Source: Palaeococcus pacificus DY20341 (GTDB lineage: Archaea; Methanobacteriota_B; Thermococci; Thermococcales; Thermococcaceae). Taken from it: a stretch of 64,000 nucleotides of DNA. Numbering within the stretch: the stretch's first letter is position 1; the number at the start of each line of letters is the position of its first letter. The DNA is taken from the NCBI RefSeq assembly GCF_000725425.1, contig NZ_CP006019.1, positions 372,001-436,000 of the forward strand, in the 5' to 3' direction. Shown here piece by piece: positions 59,507 through 64,000 of the stretch. The notes beneath the pieces are model-generated. The model was not told the DNA's origin. It was given only the letters and a program-made list of their open reading frames with translations, and ran no database searches. A program made the translations under genes and the position numbers.

Positions 59507-59859
59507 CAAGTGATGTGAAACACTCCCAAAACTTTCTTCTCCTCCTTTCTAAGTTCGTTGAAGAGCTTTATTGCTTCGGGAGTTGGTTTTTCTACAATTT
59601 CTTTGTCCCTTACAAGGTCTCTACTCTCTGGTAGGAGACTTAAAGCTCCGTACATGCCAGTGCCGACTACCAAAACGTCGAATTCTTCCTTTAAGTATTC
59701 CCTCAGTTCATCAGGATCGAACTTATGGCTTGTGCCGTGCTTTCCTTTAGATATCTCTTTCTTCCTTCTCTCCACGCTGCCAGAAGGGTAAATAACAATG
59801 TCGTACTTATATTCCCTACCATCGAACCAAATTCGTCCAAACTCAACTTTCTCAATCAT
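59503..59859 (-). CDS. Mth938-like domain protein
   Basis: A 118-residue protein of the Mth938/DUF498 family, the fold of human AAMDC and NDUFAF3. The core reads [26 protein letters not shown]...[16 protein letters not shown]. The molecular function is not established. It overlaps the dph6 stop by 4 bases (ATGA) and so is translated together with that gene, and it converges with the ABC permease (4-base overlap). Confidence 0.85.
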   Translation of the reverse strand: MIEKVEFGRIWFDGREYKYDIVIYPSGSVERRKKEISKGKHGTSHKFDPDELREYLKEEFDVLVVGTGMYGALSLLPESRDLVRDKEIVEKPTPEAIKLFNELRKEEKKVLGVFHITC

Positions 59860-60536
59860 TCTTTCGCCTCCAAATGGGCTTTTTTAACACTCAAAAGGCC
59901 GGAGTAAGAATACTCATCAAAGATTTTCTCAACTTCATCAAAAACTATTCTAGCTTTGAAAAATGGCGCATCCCTAACGAACGTCTCAAACTCTCCCCCT
60001 TCACCAGCTATATGGAGTTTATACTTTTCATGAAGCCTTTCGAGCTCTTCTATTGCCTTTTTATCTATCCTTCTGCCGAGCCATCGCTTATCGAGGCCGT
60101 ATGCGTAAACGCCTACTATCACGACGTCAAAGCCTGCTATAACCATATCCTCCAGCAAAGTCTTTGGATTCTTGTGCCAAAGCGGAGTGTAGCTCTTCAG
60201 ACCGAGCTCCTCGCAAACGCGCTCAATCCTCACCCTTTGGTACTCGCTTTCAACAGCTCCGGCGACTACTCCATCGATATCCAAAGGCTCCAAAACGCGC
60301 TTTAGGTCCTCGACTTCCTTCTCCTTTTCACCGCTTGTTATGCCCTTTATGAGAGGTATACCTATTGCCTTTGCTTGGAGATCCGTTAGGTGGATGTTTG
60401 GGACGTGGTACATGTAGCTTTCATCGCTCTCGGAGTGCATGCTCACTAAGTATTTCACATCGAAACCCATCTGCATCGCCCAATAGAGAGCATACGTAGA
60501 GTCTTTGCCACCTGAAAAGAGGGCCGCTATTTTCAT
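59856..60536 (-). CDS. dph6: Diphthine-ammonia ligase (Dph6)
   Basis: A 226-residue ATP-pyrophosphatase that completes diphthamide on elongation factor 2. The PP-loop is [13 protein letters not shown] (residues 8-20), and further family landmarks are [33 protein letters not shown] and the C-terminal [19 protein letters not shown], the diagnostic Dph6 motif. ATG 60536. It is the first gene of a pair with the Mth938-like protein. Other diphthamide genes are not in the window. Confidence 0.92.
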   Translation of the reverse strand: MKIAALFSGGKDSTYALYWAMQMGFDVKYLVSMHSESDESYMYHVPNIHLTDLQAKAIGIPLIKGITSGEKEKEVEDLKRVLEPLDIDGVVAGAVESEYQRVRIERVCEELGLKSYTPLWHKNPKTLLEDMVIAGFDVVIVGVYAYGLDKRWLGRRIDKKAIEELERLHEKYKLHIAGEGGEFETFVRDAPFFKARIVFDEVEKIFDEYSYSGLLSVKKAHLEAKE

Positions 60537-60622
60537 TTTTCCACCGCCTTTTAATTGGAGCTTAAAGTATTAAGGATTTTCCACGGCAAATTTTTTTAAA
60601 CGTTTAGATGTGAGCTTTAACC

Positions 60623-61507
60623 ATGAACATCTATGAGATGTTGTTCCTAATAACAATGGGATTTGCCTTAAAAAAGATTTTAAAAGAAGATAAGCCATTT
60701 ATTTGGCTTAAAGAGCTATCAAATAACTTTCTCCTTACGCTATTCGTGTTCTCGAATGTAGCTTCTAAAGACTTAGCCTACTTATTGAGGATAAAAATCG
60801 TCTTTATCTACGTATTCTTGGTAATCGGCTTAAGCCTCGTTGCCTCATATCTCTACGGCCTCAAGCTTAAAGATGAGAAGTGGCGCGGCGCGCTCATAAT
60901 CCTCTCAATTTATCCGAATACCGTTGCGTTAGGCTTTCCAATAGCGAGCCTCTTTTTGAAGGACTTAACGCCCGTAATCCTCTATGCGAGCACGAACACT
61001 CTCATAGTTCTCCCTGTGGCAACTTTTATAGCGGCACACTACTCCACGGGAGGAGCCTCCTTAAAGGAAAGCCTTCTAAAAGCTCTAAAGTTTCCACCAA
61101 CGAGCGCCAATCTATTAGCTCTGGCTTTGGTTCTCCTTGGGATTAGACTTCCGGACGGATTCTTAACGCTGTTGAACAAAATCGGCTGGTGGAGCATCCC
61201 CGCTCTCTTGATATACTTCGGCTCACGCATAAACCTCCAAAAGTTTGAGTGGAGAAAGCTGGGAGAAGTCGGGCTCTTTAGAGTTGCAGTTCCATTCCTC
61301 TTTGTGTTCTTAACTCTTAATTCGCCGAGAGAAATTTTCTACGCTATTTTAGTGGAAGCTTCAATGCCTCCTGCAATAATGGCTAACGCTATTTTGGCTC
61401 GATACAGGCTTAGGGAAGAGGAGGCAATTGGTGTTACGGTTATTCTAACTCTTTTAGTCTTGACGCTCTTCTTAGTGTTGAAGGCTCTCATAAGCGTTAA
61501 CTTTTAA
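60623..61507 (+). CDS. AEC-family transporter
   Basis: A 294-residue membrane protein with about ten hydrophobic helices, the pattern of the auxin efflux carrier/bile-acid-related AEC family. Typical features are the broken helix SIYPNTVALGFPIASLFL and, in the second half, ASMPPAIMANAILARYRL. AEC proteins move malate, other carboxylates or related anions. The ATG at 60623 has no strong ribosome site; a TTTTTTTAAACG box about 25 bases upstream suggests a short or leaderless message. It diverges from dph6. Confidence 0.85.
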   Translation: MNIYEMLFLITMGFALKKILKEDKPFIWLKELSNNFLLTLFVFSNVASKDLAYLLRIKIVFIYVFLVIGLSLVASYLYGLKLKDEKWRGALIILSIYPNTVALGFPIASLFLKDLTPVILYASTNTLIVLPVATFIAAHYSTGGASLKESLLKALKFPPTSANLLALALVLLGIRLPDGFLTLLNKIGWWSIPALLIYFGSRINLQKFEWRKLGEVGLFRVAVPFLFVFLTLNSPREIFYAILVEASMPPAIMANAILARYRLREEEAIGVTVILTLLVLTLFLVLKALISVNF

Positions 61508-61539
61508 GTGTCCTTTGCATCATTCTACATGGTGGTGCC

Positions 61540-62286
61540 ATGCACGAGCTCTATACTATTTTGGCCAGATACTATGATGTGATTTATAGGGACTATGCTG
61601 AGCGAATTCCCGAAACAATAATTTTCGTTGAAGAAGTCTTTAGAAAGGATGCCAAAAGGGAAGTTAGGAAAATTTTAGACTTAGCCTGTGGTACGGGAAT
61701 CCCAACTCTTGAACTGGCAAAGAGAGGCTACGATGTTGTTGGATTGGATCTTCATGAGGAGATGCTCGAGATTGGGAAGAAAAAGAGCCAAAAATTGGGT
61801 TTGAGCGTTCAGTTTATCCAAGGGGATGCATCTAAGCTGGACTTTAGAGAGGAGTTCGATGCTATTACTATGTTCTTTTCCAGCATAACCTATTTTGACG
61901 AGGAAAAAATTGGAGAGCTCTTTGCTTCCGTGAATAGGGCCTTAAAAGAGGGAGGCGTTTTCATAGCGGACTTTCCATATTGGTTTATACCAAGGAGAGA
62001 GCCCTATGTGTGGGATGTTGAAAACGGGGATGAGAGGCTAATTATAACTGACTGGCGTGAATTGGAGAATGCAGCTCAAAAGCTTCATTTTAAACGGGTG
62101 GTGCAGATTTTAAAGCCGAACGGAGAAGTTAGGGCCTTTTATGTGCACGACATTCTAAATGTTTATACACCGAGGGAGATGAGGCTGTTGGCAAAGGATT
62201 ACTTCAACGAAATTAAGATTTATGGCGATTTGAAGAGGAAGCTTGGAAAGAAAGCGGGGAGATTTTGGCTAGTCGCGGTTAAATAG
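61540..62286 (+). CDS. Class I SAM-dependent methyltransferase
   Basis: A 248-residue methyltransferase. Motif I is ILDLACGTGIPTLELAKRGYDVVGLDLHEEML, and motifs II/III follow as IQGDASKLDFREEFDAITMFF and NRALKEGGVFIADF. The Rossmann fold is complete and the target may be a small molecule, as no RNA-binding domain is attached. The ATG follows GGTGGTGCC. It converges with and overlaps the HAD gene by 8 bases. Confidence 0.88.
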   Translation: MHELYTILARYYDVIYRDYAERIPETIIFVEEVFRKDAKREVRKILDLACGTGIPTLELAKRGYDVVGLDLHEEMLEIGKKKSQKLGLSVQFIQGDASKLDFREEFDAITMFFSSITYFDEEKIGELFASVNRALKEGGVFIADFPYWFIPRREPYVWDVENGDERLIITDWRELENAAQKLHFKRVVQILKPNGEVRAFYVHDILNVYTPREMRLLAKDYFNEIKIYGDLKRKLGKKAGRFWLVAVK

Positions 62287-62968
62287 TGTTGTCTAGTTTA
62301 TTCTTTGAATTTTTCTTCATCACAAGCTCCCAAAGCTCCCACAAATCCTTAACGTGATAATCCGCTTCTCCAATGAAGTTATCAAATCTTAAGGCCTGCA
62401 CTGCCTTCACATTCGCTCTGTGGGCTGCTAGAACGTCCGAGTATGAATCTCCAACAACTAGCGCCTCATTTGGTTGCACTCCAAGGGCTTTGAGGGCTTT
62501 TTCTATGAGGTACGGGTTGGGCTTAGCACCATCTAAGTAGGAGTAGTCCTTGCCAAACACCACATCAAAGTATTTTTTCAAGTCAAAGAGCTCCAAAACG
62601 AACTCCGTGCACTCTTGAGAAGCGTTGCTAACAGCCGCTAATTTTAATCCGAACTTCTTAAGCTCTCCGAGGGCATCAACATCAGGAAATGTCTTTATCT
62701 TCCCTTCTTTCGCAGCTGCCTTTCTATATTTGAGCTTTGCCTCATCTATGGCCTTCCAAAATTCCACGTGGTTAACTCCAAATACTTCAACATAGCTCCT
62801 TGGGAGCTCTCCTATAACCATTTTTCGGTATGTTTCGAAGTCCAAGTCTAGGCCGAGCTCTGCTATCTCGGGTTTTCCCCACTTCTCGAACCACTTCCTT
62901 GAGTTGTAGCCTTCGTAGTAAACGAGAGTCTCATCGACGTCAAAAATTATGCCCTTTATAATCACCAC
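62279..62968 (-). CDS. HAD-family phosphatase
   Basis: A 229-residue haloacid-dehalogenase-type hydrolase. Motif I is IIFDVDETLVYYEG (Asp nucleophile and DxDxT), motif II the Ser/Thr in LAAVSNASQ, motif III the Lys in LDGAKPNPYLIEKAL, and motif IV VVGDSYSDVLAA. A helical cap lies between motifs I and II. Many such enzymes are phosphoglycolate- or nucleotide-phosphatase-like. The start is GTG 62968 or the adjacent GTG 62965, since no ATG is available. Confidence 0.88.
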   Translation of the reverse strand: MVIIKGIIFDVDETLVYYEGYNSRKWFEKWGKPEIAELGLDLDFETYRKMVIGELPRSYVEVFGVNHVEFWKAIDEAKLKYRKAAAKEGKIKTFPDVDALGELKKFGLKLAAVSNASQECTEFVLELFDLKKYFDVVFGKDYSYLDGAKPNPYLIEKALKALGVQPNEALVVGDSYSDVLAAHRANVKAVQALRFDNFIGEADYHVKDLWELWELVMKKNSKNKLDNTI

Positions 62969-63185
62969 CCATTGAGTTTTTGGAATGCTAAATTTTAAGT
63001 TTATCTCAGAATATGGAATTTTGGGAGACTAGGATGAGATGACAAAAACTCAAAATGCTCGTATTGCATTAAACAAAAAGAAGAGCCTCAGACAAGGCCG
63101 GTATCTTCATCAAGTCCGGTGGTTAATCCTTCGTCATTGGCTACTAAATCATGGTTTTAGATAGGTTAAAAGCATTCCGATTCTA

Positions 63186-64000
63186 TTAACTCACTTCATC
63201 TATCAACGGGAGCTCCCTCTTGAGTAGTGCCACCTCATTTTTAGTTAAAAACTCCTCTTCTAGTACTAAAAGCACTGTGGCATTGTTTGTTAAGGCGTAA
63301 TCTTTAAGGGTTGTTATGAATTTGAACATGGCTTCAAAGCCGTTCTCTAGAGCTAAGTATTCAAAGGCGTCGAATAGTACAATCTTGTTTGTTTCATCTT
63401 TTTTCATAAAATTAACTAGGAGGGAAATCAAATACGGGAGCCTTGTTGGATGGATGTTCCCTTCTCCTTCCACTTTAGTAATCCACAAAACCGGCGTTTT
63501 TTCAACTTTCAGCTCTTTCTTAATCTGTGCCGGATGTGTTCTTGAAATTATTAAACCGGCTCTTCCGTGAAGAAGTCTCAAAAAGAGAGCATAGGCTTTT
63601 CTTCGGTTGTTGCATATATACACGCCTGTGGGGGCTTTGATTTTTGCCATTTCTCCGGCCCCAAATTCAACTACCGGTATTAGCTCATATCTCCTTAAAA
63701 CCGAGTTTATAATATTGAGCCATCCGGCTAGAAGAAACATCAGTGCAATGAGAAAGAGGATATTACCGAGGGCATGAATAGTATATATGCGCTCATCAAT
63801 GGAGATATTTCCTACATCTCTTATGTCCAGTGATAAGAACACAGACCTTGCTAGGATAGCAAAAAACCAGCCTATCATCATGTAATCGTAAGCTCTTTCA
63901 AGTTGAGGATAATGCTGGATAAATGAACGCCTATACTTGAGACTTATAATCAATGTCACTAATAATACAAGTTCAATGGAGAATGCAACTATTAACGCCA
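63186..64000 (-). CDS. Membrane protein with DUF835 domain, 5' end outside window
   Basis: The frame stays open to the end of the window: beyond the GTG at 63959 it reads back into another hydrophobic helix (ALIVAFSIELVLLV), so the N-terminus is missing. The visible part has three or more membrane helices and a C-terminal DUF835 domain with GVYICNNRRKAYALFLRLL, GLIISRTHPAQIKKEL, KIVLFDAFEYLALENGFEAMFKFITTLKDYALTNNATVLLVLEEEFL. It is a paralogue of the gene at 47461-48528, with the same order of helices and domain. Function unknown. Confidence 0.75.
   Translation of the reverse strand, partial: ALIVAFSIELVLLVTLIISLKYRRSFIQHYPQLERAYDYMMIGWFFAILARSVFLSLDIRDVGNISIDERIYTIHALGNILFLIALMFLLAGWLNIINSVLRRYELIPVVEFGAGEMAKIKAPTGVYICNNRRKAYALFLRLLHGRAGLIISRTHPAQIKKELKVEKTPVLWITKVEGEGNIHPTRLPYLISLLVNFMKKDETNKIVLFDAFEYLALENGFEAMFKFITTLKDYALTNNATVLLVLEEEFLTKNEVALLKRELPLIDEVS

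Noticed and set aside
63050-63120. C/D-box RNA suspected on the minus strand (TTGATGA followed 15 bases later by CTGA)
   Set aside because: The first base of box C does not fit, and no C' or second D box follows at normal spacing.
63040-63168. 42-residue basic ORF on the plus strand between the HAD and DUF835 genes
   Set aside because: It has only a weak ribosome site, lies within the probable promoter and terminator region of two minus-strand genes, and its composition shows nothing family-like. A chance frame is more likely.
1-64000. Mobile elements, CRISPR arrays or prophage genes
   Set aside because: I found no transposase, integrase or regularly spaced repeats on either strand; the two tRNA genes have no attachment-site duplication that I can see.

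Overview
The window looks like a chromosomal segment of a hyperthermophilic euryarchaeon of the order Thermococcales, most like a lower-GC Thermococcus; the species cannot be fixed from sequence alone. The signs are archaeal information genes (histone, Spt5, archaeal DnaG, D-aminoacyl-tRNA deacylase DtdA, diphthine-ammonia ligase, eIF2B-like protein, L10/L12 with the shared acidic tail), GGAGGTG/GGTGATN ribosome sites, AT-rich BRE/TATA boxes, and a 13-gene membrane-bound sulfane-sulfur reductase (Mbx/MBS) operon. Genes are tightly packed and often overlap by 4-8 bases. I see no insertion sequence, prophage, CRISPR array or rRNA.

Layout. 1-6.8 kb: end of a DHH phosphoesterase, a zinc-ribbon/helical-repeat/tRNA-binding operon, an aldo/keto reductase, an RNA ligase facing its PIN-like partner protein, a fucose-isomerase-like protein and an unlisted 56-residue gene. 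6.9-10.6 kb: a TAXI-TRAP transporter operon (receptor, DUF1850 protein, fused permease). 10.9-16.2 kb: dtdA, then the classical cluster ftsZ-secE-spt5-rpl11-rpl1-rpl10-rpl12. 16.3-25.9 kb: membrane protein, dUTPase, tRNA-Arg, transglutaminase-like exported protein, histone, B12-type radical SAM protein, a multidomain RecJ-like nuclease, a PadR-MFS efflux operon and a hotdog thioesterase. 25.9-32.4 kb: DUF2240 protein, small Toprim protein, DnaG, gltX, sufC-sufB.

32.7-42.3 kb: the complete Mbx operon: Na+/H+ antiporter-like modules (MnhE/F/G, MbhD-like, fused MbhE-MnhB, MnhC, two MnhD) followed by complex-I-like modules (NuoH, B, C, D, I). The large subunit has lost one cysteine of each [NiFe]-binding CxxC pair, and an exact SurR-type motif lies upstream of the TATA box. 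Together these point to sulfur respiration rather than hydrogen production.

42.4-52.4 kb: alpha-glucan phosphorylase, CinA-like protein, eIF2B-like protein, GIY-YIG protein, a DUF835 membrane protein, tRNA-Thr, NikR, the TldE/TldD protease pair and a cupin. 52.5-64 kb: a rhomboid-like membrane protein, PHP phosphoesterase, an ArsR-controlled operon (ArsR, four-helix/beta-rich membrane protein, mini-ORF, MFS), a divergent ABC exporter, an Mth938-like/Dph6 pair, an AEC transporter, a methyltransferase, a HAD phosphatase and a second DUF835 membrane protein cut by the window end.

Most of the window is ordinary core genome. The observations that most deserve a second look are the SurR site plus the altered MbxL, the rhomboid-like protein with a plausible Ser-His pair, the RNA ligase/partner locus, the 56-residue gene at 6633-6803, and several clean palindromic operators next to their likely regulator genes. 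Start codons were moved from the longest ORF to the first ATG/GTG with a proper ribosome site wherever one was visible. All family assignments come from reading the translations by eye, without any database search.
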